A DNA stretch of 21,953 bases, taken from positions 1 to 21,953 of the IMG/VR virus record IMGVR_UViG_3300035698_000065; one strand, given 5' to 3'. Shown here piece by piece: positions 11,578-20,228 of this stretch. Every line of letters begins with the position of its first letter. Position 1 is the stretch's first letter. Made by a program: the position numbers and the translations under genes. Below the pieces are notes generated by a model. It did not search any database and was not told where the DNA came from. It saw only the letters and a program-made list of their open reading frames with translations. This stretch comes from a virus.

Positions 11578-12180
11578 ATGGCAGCAGGTGATTCCGCAGT
11601 ATCCATTTGTTCAGACGCCTTGCTCCTATTGGGCGCAAAGCCTATTTCATCGTTTACTGACGGCACAGACGAGTCCAATACTTGCGACCGGCTGTACCCT
11701 AATGTGCGGGACATGACTTTGTCTATGTACCCTTGGTCGTTTTCATACAAGAAGCTCAAGCTCGCTCGGCTGCTTACCACGCCCGTTAACGAATGGAACT
11801 ACGAGTATCAGTTGCCAGGCGACAAACTAGCTGGCCCGCGTGCTGTGTTCTCTAGCGAAAGCGTTAGCGCTCGACCATTTAAAGAGTGGGAGATACTGGG
11901 CGACAAGTTGTTGACTAATGAGAAGACCATTGTCATTGACTACCCGTACAGCACGCCAGAGTTTTCTATGCCACCGTACTTTGTGCAGCTAATAAAGTAC
12001 ATGATGGCTTGGCATTTGGCGTATCCTATTACTGAGCAAGAAGCAAAAACCACCTATTGGCAAGCTGTTGCAGTTGGACCAGGGCGCGGTGGGTACTTTA
12101 GACAAGCGGCTAACATTGACGGCCAGAGCCAGCCACCACAAGTAATTGAAGATTTCTCTTTGATTGAGGCGCGATACTAA
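11578..12180 (+). CDS. Tail tubular protein A (T7 gp11-like)
   Basis: At 200 residues it is close to T7 gp11 (196). Residues about 8-22 (VSICSDALLLLGAKP), CDRLYPNVRDMTLSMYPWSF (about 36-55) and AWHLAYPIT (about 140-148) follow the gatekeeper/tail tubular A pattern 'C-N-x-A-L-x-x-x-G ... Y ... R-x-x-x-L ... Y-P-W-x-F'. The protein forms the ring under the portal that starts the tail tube. GAGAGG precedes the ATG by 5 nt. Its TAA overlaps the ATG of tail tubular B (TAATG), so the two partners are translationally coupled. No promoter is obvious between the capsid terminator and this gene, so read-through or a weak promoter must supply the tail genes. Confidence 0.88.
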   Translation: MAAGDSAVSICSDALLLLGAKPISSFTDGTDESNTCDRLYPNVRDMTLSMYPWSFSYKKLKLARLLTTPVNEWNYEYQLPGDKLAGPRAVFSSESVSARPFKEWEILGDKLLTNEKTIVIDYPYSTPEFSMPPYFVQLIKYMMAWHLAYPITEQEAKTTYWQAVAVGPGRGGYFRQAANIDGQSQPPQVIEDFSLIEARY

Positions 12181-14150
12181 TGGCACGTTTCGTTCAGTTG
12201 CAAACGAATTTTACAACGGGTGAATTAGACCCGCTGTTGCGTGCCCGCGTCGATTTAGAGCAGTACAACAACGCGCTCGCTAAAGCAACAAACGTGGTTG
12301 TGCAGCCACAAGGCGGCATAAAGCGCAGGCCAGGCACCAGACATTTGTTTGAGTTGCCGGCCAGTGCGGCTGATGGCGTGCGGTTGGTGCCGTTTGAGTT
12401 CTCAGTTGATGACAGCTATATGTTGGTGTTTGTTAACCTGCGCATGTATGTGTTCAAAGACGGGGTTCTCATTACCGACATAAACGGCACGGGTGACGAC
12501 TTCCTTGTGACCACTATTACGTCTGCAATGCTTAACGAGATTAACTGGACGCAGTCGGCAGACACGATGATTGTGTGCCACCCAGACTTGCAAACTATCC
12601 GGTTATTGCGCGGTGCAACAGACGCATCATGGACGTACACGACGGTTACATTTGACAGTATTCCAAAGTATGCGTTTACGTTGACGATCACAAACCCAGC
12701 GGCAGATATCACGCCGTCCGCTGTTGCTGGTAACGTCACTATTACCGCGTCTGCCGCCGTTTTCTCGGCCGGCAATGTTGGTCAGTACATCAACGCTCAA
12801 CCGCAGGGTCGGGCTAGGATTGTGGCATTTACCTCGACAACGAGCGTAGACGCAATCATGGAGTTCCCGTTCTTTAACACCACGGCCATTGCAAGCGGCG
12901 ATTGGGACTTGGAATCGGGATACGAGGATGTGTGGTCGGCTACCCGTGGGTGGCCGAGATCGGTGACGTTCCATGAGGGGCGGCTGTATTTTGGCGGGAG
13001 CAAGTCTAGACCATCTACGGTGTGGGGCAGTAAGATTGGCCTGTACTTTAGCTTCAAGGTAGACGAGGCGCTTGATGATGACTCGGTTGAGGCTATCCTA
13101 GACACGAACCAATTGAACGTGATTGTCGACCTAATCAGTGGACGGGACTTACAGGTGTTTACCACTGGGGGCGAGTTCTACGTGCCTCAAGCAGGTACTG
13201 ATCCGATCACACCCGCCACGTTTGTATTTAAGGCGATCAGCCGAAATGGCATGAAGCCTGGCACGCTAGTCGAGCCGCTTGAATCTGGCACGCTGTTTAT
13301 CCAAAGGCAGGGCAAGGCGCTTAATGAGTTCCTGTTTTCTGATGCGCAGCTGACTTATGTTACTCAGCGTATCTCACTGCTATGCGGGCATTTGCTCAAA
13401 GGGCCAACTAGGATTGCTTTGCGTCGGGCTACTAGCACCGATGAGGGCGACTTGATGTTTATCGTCAACTCCGACGATGGGGGCATGGCCGTGTTCTCGC
13501 TACTGCGTAGCCAGCAGGTTGTGGCACCTAGCGAGTATTTGACTGACGGCGAATACGTAGACGTAGGCGTGGACGTCACTGATATTTATTCGGTGGTCAA
13601 GCGCACATTTGACGCCACAGATCATTACTTCCTAGAGCGGTTTGAGGACGGCTTGTTTACTGACTGCGCGTTTACGGGCACAGCGGCGTCTGGTGCTACG
13701 GGTTTGCCCCATGAGGGCAAGACCCTAGACGTTATATGCGACGGTGCCGTGCAAAGCCAAGAGGTTGTGGCGTCTGGTGCTATCACTTTTCAGCGCCCAA
13801 GTACGGCTACCTACGAGGTCGGCCTGCCTATTGTGGTGTTGGCAAGAACCATGCCTATTGAGCTGCGGTTGCAGACAGGTACTAGGATTTCATTTAAGAA
13901 GCGTTTGGTGCAGATCAACGCTGTTGTAAGCGATAGCCAGCATTTGAATATGAACGGCAATGCAGTTCCATTTAGGAACTTTGACAACCCATTGCTTGAT
14001 GAGCCGGTTCCAGAGTTTTCTGGTCTTAAGCGGCTAGATGGGGTTCGCGGCTACAGCAGAGAAATAAGCGTGGAAGTGACTCAGACATTACCGTTAAAGA
14101 TGACTTTGCTAGGGTTAGAATATAAACTAGCTGTGCATCAAGGGACGTAG
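12180..14150 (+). CDS. Tail tubular protein B (T7 gp12-like nozzle)
   Basis: This 656-residue protein starts ARFVQLQTNFTTGELDPLLR and continues with RVDLEQY and PQGGIKRRPGTRH (about residues 43-55), the signature N-terminus of tail tubular B/nozzle proteins. The rest is strand-rich, including WPRSVTFHEGRLYFGGSKSR (about 259-278), GLYFSF, and a long run typical of the beta-propeller-like nozzle. T7 gp12 is 794 residues; this version is shorter but the frame is intact. It builds the tip of the short tail below gp11 and anchors fibres. It overlaps gp11 by 1 nt and ends 2 nt before the next ATG. Confidence 0.9.
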   Translation: MARFVQLQTNFTTGELDPLLRARVDLEQYNNALAKATNVVVQPQGGIKRRPGTRHLFELPASAADGVRLVPFEFSVDDSYMLVFVNLRMYVFKDGVLITDINGTGDDFLVTTITSAMLNEINWTQSADTMIVCHPDLQTIRLLRGATDASWTYTTVTFDSIPKYAFTLTITNPAADITPSAVAGNVTITASAAVFSAGNVGQYINAQPQGRARIVAFTSTTSVDAIMEFPFFNTTAIASGDWDLESGYEDVWSATRGWPRSVTFHEGRLYFGGSKSRPSTVWGSKIGLYFSFKVDEALDDDSVEAILDTNQLNVIVDLISGRDLQVFTTGGEFYVPQAGTDPITPATFVFKAISRNGMKPGTLVEPLESGTLFIQRQGKALNEFLFSDAQLTYVTQRISLLCGHLLKGPTRIALRRATSTDEGDLMFIVNSDDGGMAVFSLLRSQQVVAPSEYLTDGEYVDVGVDVTDIYSVVKRTFDATDHYFLERFEDGLFTDCAFTGTAASGATGLPHEGKTLDVICDGAVQSQEVVASGAITFQRPSTATYEVGLPIVVLARTMPIELRLQTGTRISFKKRLVQINAVVSDSQHLNMNGNAVPFRNFDNPLLDEPVPEFSGLKRLDGVRGYSREISVEVTQTLPLKMTLLGLEYKLAVHQGT

Positions 14151-14152
14151 AG

Positions 14153-14797
14153 ATGGCAATATCAGTAGCGGCAGTTACAGGGGGGTTTAACGCAGCGGCT
14201 GGCTTGTTTGGCAGCATTGCGCAGTCTTACTCTCAGCAAGCGCAAGGCTATATCCAGCAAGCCGGTTACGCGGCTCAGGCAAACGCTAACTTGCAATTGG
14301 CGGGTCTGCGTGCGGACAAGCAAATAGAATACGCAGAGCTGAGTTTTGCCCGACGCAAGTATCAAAACCAGATTGAGCAATTAAATTACAAAGTACAAGC
14401 CAACGGCCTGCTTGACAACCTGCGCCGCAGTAATGCCTCTGTAAGGGCCAGAGCGGCCGCCAGTGGGCTTGATCTTGGTAGCGGGTCTGCTTATGCCATC
14501 CAGAGAGAAAACGTGCGTCAGACGTATCAGGACGTCGGTATGGTCGAGTTAAGCGCTTTGGCCGCTAGAGTGTTCGGCATGGACGACGCGACAAACATAC
14601 TGCGCGCTGGGTATGACAATGCGTTCTATGCCCGCGAAGAAGCCTTGGTCGGCGCAAACACGGCGCTGCAAGCCGGTGGGTACGCGCAACAGACGTCTGG
14701 TTTACTGGCCAATGCTACGTTGCTTCAGGGTGCGGTGCAGTTTGGACGAACCGTGCCAACCAGCTTTACTACTCGCTCAGACATGACGGACGCTTAA
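14153..14797 (+). CDS. Internal virion protein B (T7 gp14-like)
   Basis: This 214-residue protein (T7 gp14 is 196) has an Ala/Gly-rich hydrophobic start (VAAVTGGFNAAAGLFGSIAQ, about residues 5-24). A long Gln/Ala-rich helix follows. The pattern RRSNASVRARAAASGLDLGSG (about 90-110) then QRENVRQTYQD is the 'R-A-x-x-A-A-S-G-V/L-x-x-x-S-G-S' hallmark of gp14-like ejection proteins. A hydrophobic C-terminal half has further Ala-rich helices. On infection it is expected to leave the head and form the outer-membrane part of the DNA channel. Position after tail tubular B and before gp15-like matches T7. Confidence 0.82.
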   Translation: MAISVAAVTGGFNAAAGLFGSIAQSYSQQAQGYIQQAGYAAQANANLQLAGLRADKQIEYAELSFARRKYQNQIEQLNYKVQANGLLDNLRRSNASVRARAAASGLDLGSGSAYAIQRENVRQTYQDVGMVELSALAARVFGMDDATNILRAGYDNAFYAREEALVGANTALQAGGYAQQTSGLLANATLLQGAVQFGRTVPTSFTTRSDMTDA

Positions 14798-14853
14798 GCA
14801 AGCGCGTTTATGAACTCATAACCGTTGTTCGGATAAGGGCAATAGGAACAAAA

Positions 14854-16578
14854 ATGGCAACAAGATTACCGCAGATTACCAGCCGAGGCGTCCAAGTACA
14901 GGCTCCACCTAACGCTGTGTTGCCAGAGGTTCGCTTTGGCCAGCGCGATGTTAGTTCCGCTAGCCGCGAGCAAGCACGCTATCAGGGCGCAGTAAGCGAC
15001 GTAATTGGCAGAATGACGCAAGCAGTGTTTGGCCTTGCTGAAAGTTCTAGCCAGCGGGCGGGTGCGCAATTTGCCGCAGAGAACCCGTTGACCGTTGAGC
15101 AAATGCAGGCTATGTCTAGAGGCGACATGAGCGATGTCAACCTAGGCTCGCCACTAAATGTGTTTAACGCCGCTGTGCGAAAGGCCAGAGCTATTGAGGT
15201 GTCGGGTCACGCTGAGGCTGAAGCCACTCAAGAGATGCTGGGGCTGCTAGAAAAAGCCAACATGGGCGAGATGGACGCGGACCAAGTGTATGGCAGGATT
15301 ACTGCAATCACCAATGGCTACGCTGAGTCTTTGGCGGGCATTGACCCTGATGCGTCTTTTAAGTTCCGTGCGTCAGCTGCGGCTACCGGCAACAGGGTAT
15401 TGGAAAAGGTCGGTGAGTTAGATTCTCAGCGCCGCACCATTGCGAACACGGTGAAAGTGCAACGCATGTACTCAGATCTACAGCAAGAGATTGCCTTGGC
15501 CGCCACGACAAAGATGCCGCTTGACCAAGAAACCGGACAAGAGATTCCTGCCGACGTCTACATTGATGCACTTAAACAAAAATTCCTTAACAACACGCAA
15601 GCGATGATTGGTGTTACTGGGGCAACGCAGTACTTGGCCAACATTGATGATGACATTAACACGGCAAAAGTTAATGCCATTTCCCGGTATCTGACTACCG
15701 ATGCTAGGTTTGCCAATGACCCGAACGCTGTCTTGCGGTTGTCGCGTGGTGATGCGGGTAGTGCCAGCAACGCTTATCAAGCGCTGTTGCCACAGGACCA
15801 AGCAAGAGTGGTAGCCGCGTACATGACTGCTGACGGCCAGAATTATGCCTTGCAAAAGCGTCGTGCAGAGGAAGGCGCGGTAAGTAGCAAGCGGGAATTT
15901 ACGGATTTGTATGTGCAGTACGCTATGACAGATGACCCAGCGATGAAGCAAGAGCTGTTTACAGAGATGTTTAACCACCCTTCCCTAACTTTGGCAGAGG
16001 CCAAGTCGTTAATGTCTTTTGACTCATCTGTTGAGGGAGAGATCATTGTTGAGGGGTTAGTCCGCAACGGTCAGATTACCACCGAAGGGGATTTGCACGT
16101 GGCGGCAGAGAAGTACGGCGTAAGCGGCACGGGTCTTGGACAGATTTTTAATAAGTTTAGAGGCTTGTATTCGTCTGTAGACGGCACTTACATTAAGCGC
16201 AAGATCAAACAAGCTGCCAATGTGCCTGAGGGTTTGTTTACTATTGACCCTAAGTCTGACTATGCCCGCAAGATGGCTCAGTACGAAAACGAGTTTATGA
16301 CCGCGCAGAACGAGGCAATTAGAAGGGGTGAGTCGTTTGACCCTAAGGCCACGGTTGACCGGATTGCGGATAACGCCATAAAGGCTCGTGCCTCAGTTGA
16401 TGCAACGTCGGCAAAGAACCAGCTTGATGCGTACCAAGATCGTATAGGCGGTCGGGCTATCACGCTAGAAAACTTTGAGGCTTTAAGCTATCAGGTTAGG
16501 CAAGGCACCGAGACACGCATTAATAAAACAATGCTGCCTATTATTGAAGACCTGCTTAGACGAATTGAGGGCTTGTGA
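14854..16578 (+). CDS. Internal virion protein C (T7 gp15-like)
   Basis: This 574-residue protein is largely helical, starting MATRLPQITSRGVQVQAPPN. GRMTQAVFGLAESSSQRAGA (about residues 51-70) leads to a long series of helices with alternating charge. Length (T7 gp15 is 747), gene order and helical composition indicate the internal core protein that forms the periplasmic tube of the ejection channel. No enzymatic motif is visible. AGGAAC lies upstream of the ATG. It is preceded by a 56-bp gap with nothing recognisable. The end overlaps the next start (TGATG). The assignment relies more on position than on residue motifs. Confidence 0.75.
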   Translation: MATRLPQITSRGVQVQAPPNAVLPEVRFGQRDVSSASREQARYQGAVSDVIGRMTQAVFGLAESSSQRAGAQFAAENPLTVEQMQAMSRGDMSDVNLGSPLNVFNAAVRKARAIEVSGHAEAEATQEMLGLLEKANMGEMDADQVYGRITAITNGYAESLAGIDPDASFKFRASAAATGNRVLEKVGELDSQRRTIANTVKVQRMYSDLQQEIALAATTKMPLDQETGQEIPADVYIDALKQKFLNNTQAMIGVTGATQYLANIDDDINTAKVNAISRYLTTDARFANDPNAVLRLSRGDAGSASNAYQALLPQDQARVVAAYMTADGQNYALQKRRAEEGAVSSKREFTDLYVQYAMTDDPAMKQELFTEMFNHPSLTLAEAKSLMSFDSSVEGEIIVEGLVRNGQITTEGDLHVAAEKYGVSGTGLGQIFNKFRGLYSSVDGTYIKRKIKQAANVPEGLFTIDPKSDYARKMAQYENEFMTAQNEAIRRGESFDPKATVDRIADNAIKARASVDATSAKNQLDAYQDRIGGRAITLENFEALSYQVRQGTETRINKTMLPIIEDLLRRIEGL

Positions 16579-17177
16579 TGGAAGATTTTGAGAAAGCCTA
16601 TATGGATGAATACGCGGCGTCTTTTTTCCCGCCTGACACACCTACGCAAGACTTGCCTGAGGTGTTCCCTATGCGTGCTGGTGCGCTAGACGCGGAGATG
16701 AAAGCTATCCCGCAAAGCGATTTTCAGCGTTTGGCAGAAAAGGCCGGCATGACTCTAGAGGAGTTCGGCAACGCGGTGGAAAGCCTTGGCTCTGTGCGAC
16801 TAGGACAGTTCGAGATCAGCTTGCGAGACTTGTTGCCGTTTGTCGGTGACAGGGTAACGGAAACAGACCCTGCTACGGGCGAGCAAACAGAACGCACGAC
16901 CGGCACGCCTGCGGCATTGCAGCAGATGGGTCAGGGCGTGAGCGCCACAACTGGCACGGGGCAGGCTCGGCAGTTAAGACCTGACTTTAAAGAAGCCATG
17001 TTTGATTTGCTTGAGCTAGGCGGGATACTGAAGGCTGGCGCTGTTGCCGGCAAGGCTGGCGTTAAAGCGCTAGATGAGGCAATGGAGCCGATGGCGCAAG
17101 AGATCGGTAGAGACATTGGTGTTATGACCAAAGAGGTCGGTGAGGCCATGCAACGCAGAACACAAGGGGCTAATTGA
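16578..17177 (+). CDS. Acidic helical protein between gp15- and gp16-like genes
   Basis: This 199-residue protein starts MEDFEKAYMDEYAASFFPPD. It has an acidic N-terminus, a helical part (FQRLAEKAGMTLEEFGNAVE, about residues 49-68) and a short LRDLLPFVGDRV segment. A Thr/Glu/Gly-rich linker (about 93-130) leads to an amphipathic Ala/Gly/Lys C-terminal region (about 138-190: FDLLELGGILKAGAVAGKAG). ATG 16578 shares its A with the preceding TGA and has GAGG 7 nt upstream; a GTG at 16575 would add one residue. The stop overlaps the next ATG in the same TGATG manner, so it is expressed in fixed ratio with the internal virion proteins and is probably one itself. I do not recognise a family. It may represent a split-off N-terminal portion of a gp16-like protein. 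Confidence 0.7.
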   Translation: MEDFEKAYMDEYAASFFPPDTPTQDLPEVFPMRAGALDAEMKAIPQSDFQRLAEKAGMTLEEFGNAVESLGSVRLGQFEISLRDLLPFVGDRVTETDPATGEQTERTTGTPAALQQMGQGVSATTGTGQARQLRPDFKEAMFDLLELGGILKAGAVAGKAGVKALDEAMEPMAQEIGRDIGVMTKEVGEAMQRRTQGAN

Positions 17178-20100
17178 TGGCACTTAAATCCACAAAGCAG
17201 CGCATAGACAACATGACCCGCATTCGCCTAGAGGGTCCTGGCATGGATCTTGAGTGGCTAGAGCCGGATGTGCCTGTTAAGACGGCCGTGCCTCCTGTGA
17301 GCAGTGAGCAGATCACAGCAAAACCTGACCCAGGTCTCGGTGAGCAGGTTATTGAGGAGCCGCTTGAGGAAGATATTACCAAGCCTGCGTTTGATAGCGA
17401 GCCGGTTCTTGTTGCTGGCGCTGGGTCTGCCTTGCGCGGTATTGTGCGTGATGCTGAGCGCGGGTTTAAGCGTGCGCTTGACGAGAAGCCAGAGGCCACC
17501 CCTGCACCTGTAGAGCGAGTAGAGCCTACGCTTGGCGTGCCTGAGGCTGTACAAAAGAAAGACGAGTTGCTGATTCCTGAGGCAAGCGAAGACACGGTGC
17601 GAGCTGTTGAGCAAGCGACTACCGCTCGGCGTGAGGCTAGAGAGTTGGGTGCGCCTGCTGCTAAGCCACCAGAGGAAGCCTTTAACACCACCCGTATGGA
17701 GGGCAGTGTTGCTGACATGGTGCGCGGCACAGCTGATGCGCTAGGAATCAGAACGGATCGCGTCTCATTTGATGAGATTAAGTCAAAGGCCGCTGAGCTT
17801 GGCATTGATGACAAGTTTATTAACACCCTTATCACTAACAGCGGTTCGCTTGCAGGTAACGCGACCTCTGTCTACCGAGCTATGCAGGTGTTAGAGGACT
17901 CAGGCAAGGTGCTTGACGAGATGTTTACTAAGGTAAACGCTGGCTCGGCCACAGAGTCTGATTACCTCAAGTTGCGACAGCAGGTCACATTCCACGGACT
18001 GATCCAAAAGTCTGTTAAAGGCGTGCAGTCTGAAACAGCTAGAGCGCTGGCCATTATGCGGGTGCCGCGTGAGAGCAATGCTGCAGTGATTCGACAGATT
18101 CTAGATGACGGCGGTGGTATTAACAGCTTGCAAGACTTGTCTCGCGCCTACATGCGTAGCGGTTTGAGCACGGCTACCAAGAACCGTATGCTAGAAAAGT
18201 CCATGACCAGTTCAATCACGGACCTGTGGTTTGCTACTTGGATCAACGGCTTGCTTTCTAGCCCTACGACCCACGCCAAGAACATCATTGGTAACTCTGC
18301 GTTCGGTGTGTACCGTATGCCAGAGACAATGATTGCCTCCATGTTTAGCCGTATGCCAGACCGGTTGAGGCTTGGGCGAGAGTCAATCAACCCGTTTAGC
18401 CCCAACTTCTACAAGACAATCCCGTACTCTGCTGAGGAAATGATCGACTACGGGGATGTTATCTCTAGCATTGAGTCTACGTCATACACATTTAAGAACG
18501 CATTTAAGCGTGCGTCTAAGGCCTTTAAAGAAAACGCGCCTCAAGATGGCATGACCAAGGTCGAGCTAGAGGGCAGGTACGAGCGCGAGATTAGTGCTTC
18601 CATGTTTGGCATGAAGGAAGACACCTATCTTGCCAAGGCCGTGAACCTATATGGCAAAGTAATCACCGCGCCCGGTCGGATGCTGATGACTGAGGACGAG
18701 TGGTTTAAGTCTGTCTTCTTTGACAACTCATTCCGTATGCAAGTTAACTCCCGTGTCCGCAATGTGTACCGTCAGAGCATGGAGATGGGCGATACAGAGG
18801 CCAATGCCTTGGCCAAAGCTGAGCTTACCGCCCGTGATCTGTACTCAAGCCCACCAGAGGATATGGTTGAAACGGCACTGAACGCTGGTCGGCGCGGCAC
18901 GTTTACCATGGAGTTGCCGGCCGGTTGGAAAAAGCTAGAGCAAAACATACAAACGCCTTTGCTCAAAATGTTTATTCCGTTCTTTAGAACGCCTACAAAC
19001 ATTATGTTTGAGGTGATAGAGCGCACTCCGTTTGCCCCTCTTAGTAGCCGATTCCGTCAGGATGTGGGCACTGGTGGCCCTGCTAGGGATTTGGCTTTGG
19101 CTAAAGTCACAATGGGCAGTATGTTCTTGTACGGGGCAGCAGAGCTAGCGGCCAATGGCTACATTATCGGTAGTGGCCCAGGACGCCGTGCGGACAAAGA
19201 AGCATTCCGTCGCGGGGGCGGTCAGCCTTATAGTATTGTGCTGCCACGGGCTAAGTTTAACGACGACCAAATCCAGCGCCTAGCAGATACAGGCAAAATA
19301 TCTTTGTCTGATGACAAGATCTATGTGAGCTTTAACGGCTTAGAGCCGGTAGGTGCCCTGCTTGCCATCGGTTCTGACTACGCCAGTTTCGCTGCTTACT
19401 CGGAAAACGCTGAGGACACTAACGCAGTGTTCGGTGGGGCAGTATTTGGTATGTACAACTACATGCGGGATCAGCCTTTCTTACAAGGCGCCTCAGATAT
19501 TATGGCGTTAGTAGGCGGGGTATGGGATAACGAGGTAAACCCAGAAGACTTTATTAACGGACTAGCCGCGCAAGCCGGTGCGTTTGCTATTGGTGGCTCA
19601 CCGATTGGGGCATACAGCTCTGCCGTGGCCAGCATTGAGCGCTTCCTAGACCCTGAGATGACCGATACCAACATTAAGGGGCTGGACATAAACGCCGGAG
19701 TTGCTGGCTTTTATGAGTCTTTTCTGCGCTACCGTAGCCGTATCCCAGCATTTAATGACACGCTGCCACCAAGACTTAACCTGTGGGGCGGGGTAGATAT
19801 GTCTGGCCGTGGCTCACCTGACGAGCTTATCTTGCCTAGCCGTGTTTCACCAGGTCAGTTTAGCGAGATTGACGACGAGTTGTTCCAACTTGGCTCACCA
19901 ATCAATATGCCTGGTTATGCAGTAAATGGTGTTGAGATAACGGCTCAGCAACGCAATAGCCTGATTAGCATATATGCCAATGAGCTGAACGCCAAGCAAG
20001 AATTAACGAATCTCATTTACGCTCCAGGCTATGCGCTTTTGCGCAATGGCATTAAGCAGGCGCAGTTAAGCAAGACCCACGACAAGTTAATGTCAGTGGC

Positions 20101-20194
20101 TAGGGATATTCTGGTTTCTAGGGACCCTGAATTGCAGATGAAAATTCAGGAATTGAAGCAATTTAAGCTAGATAGCATGTTTGCCAAACCGTAG
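17177..20194 (+). CDS. Large internal virion / DNA-ejection protein (T7 gp16-like position)
   Basis: At 1005 residues this is the largest complete gene here. The first ~170 residues are rich in Pro, Glu, Val and Ala and look disordered. From about 175 on it is helical, with conserved-looking segments LWFATWINGLLSSPTTHAKN (about 350-369), LMTEDEWFKSVFFDNSFR (about 503-520), and PLLKMFIPFFRTPTNIMFE (about 593-611). Several hydrophobic stretches lie around 640-760. The 'PTTHAKN' and 'PFFRTPTN' patterns are shared by large phage ejection proteins and polyvalent proteins (LPD38-like, from memory). Position after gp15-like suggests the inner-membrane motor-channel component. Unlike T7 gp16 I see no lytic-transglycosylase motif at the N-terminus. 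The ATG shares its A with the preceding stop; GGGG lies upstream. Confidence 0.8.
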   Translation: MALKSTKQRIDNMTRIRLEGPGMDLEWLEPDVPVKTAVPPVSSEQITAKPDPGLGEQVIEEPLEEDITKPAFDSEPVLVAGAGSALRGIVRDAERGFKRALDEKPEATPAPVERVEPTLGVPEAVQKKDELLIPEASEDTVRAVEQATTARREARELGAPAAKPPEEAFNTTRMEGSVADMVRGTADALGIRTDRVSFDEIKSKAAELGIDDKFINTLITNSGSLAGNATSVYRAMQVLEDSGKVLDEMFTKVNAGSATESDYLKLRQQVTFHGLIQKSVKGVQSETARALAIMRVPRESNAAVIRQILDDGGGINSLQDLSRAYMRSGLSTATKNRMLEKSMTSSITDLWFATWINGLLSSPTTHAKNIIGNSAFGVYRMPETMIASMFSRMPDRLRLGRESINPFSPNFYKTIPYSAEEMIDYGDVISSIESTSYTFKNAFKRASKAFKENAPQDGMTKVELEGRYEREISASMFGMKEDTYLAKAVNLYGKVITAPGRMLMTEDEWFKSVFFDNSFRMQVNSRVRNVYRQSMEMGDTEANALAKAELTARDLYSSPPEDMVETALNAGRRGTFTMELPAGWKKLEQNIQTPLLKMFIPFFRTPTNIMFEVIERTPFAPLSSRFRQDVGTGGPARDLALAKVTMGSMFLYGAAELAANGYIIGSGPGRRADKEAFRRGGGQPYSIVLPRAKFNDDQIQRLADTGKISLSDDKIYVSFNGLEPVGALLAIGSDYASFAAYSENAEDTNAVFGGAVFGMYNYMRDQPFLQGASDIMALVGGVWDNEVNPEDFINGLAAQAGAFAIGGSPIGAYSSAVASIERFLDPEMTDTNIKGLDINAGVAGFYESFLRYRSRIPAFNDTLPPRLNLWGGVDMSGRGSPDELILPSRVSPGQFSEIDDELFQLGSPINMPGYAVNGVEITAQQRNSLISIYANELNAKQELTNLIYAPGYALLRNGIKQAQLSKTHDKLMSVARDILVSRDPELQMKIQELKQFKLDSMFAKP

Positions 20195-20208
20195 GTATAT
20201 CGTACAAT
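20181..20208 (+). promoter_or_regulatory. Candidate tail-fibre promoter inside the end of the gp16-like gene
   Basis: TTGCCA (20181-20186) and TACAAT (20203-20208) are 16 nt apart. A start near 20215 would give a leader of only ~14 nt that still includes the AGGAG ribosome site (20215-20219). An inverted repeat, GTAGG (20191-20195) and CCTAC (20210-20214), surrounds the -10 and could be an operator or a small RNA stem. Motif-based and tentative. Confidence 0.38.
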
Positions 20209-20228
20209 TCCTACAGGAGTGATTAATA

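Noticed and set aside
17170-17835. 221-residue minus-strand frame opposite the gp16-like gene
   Set aside because: Low-complexity Ser/Pro/Ala product without a ribosome site; explained by the biased codons of the disordered N-terminus on the plus strand.
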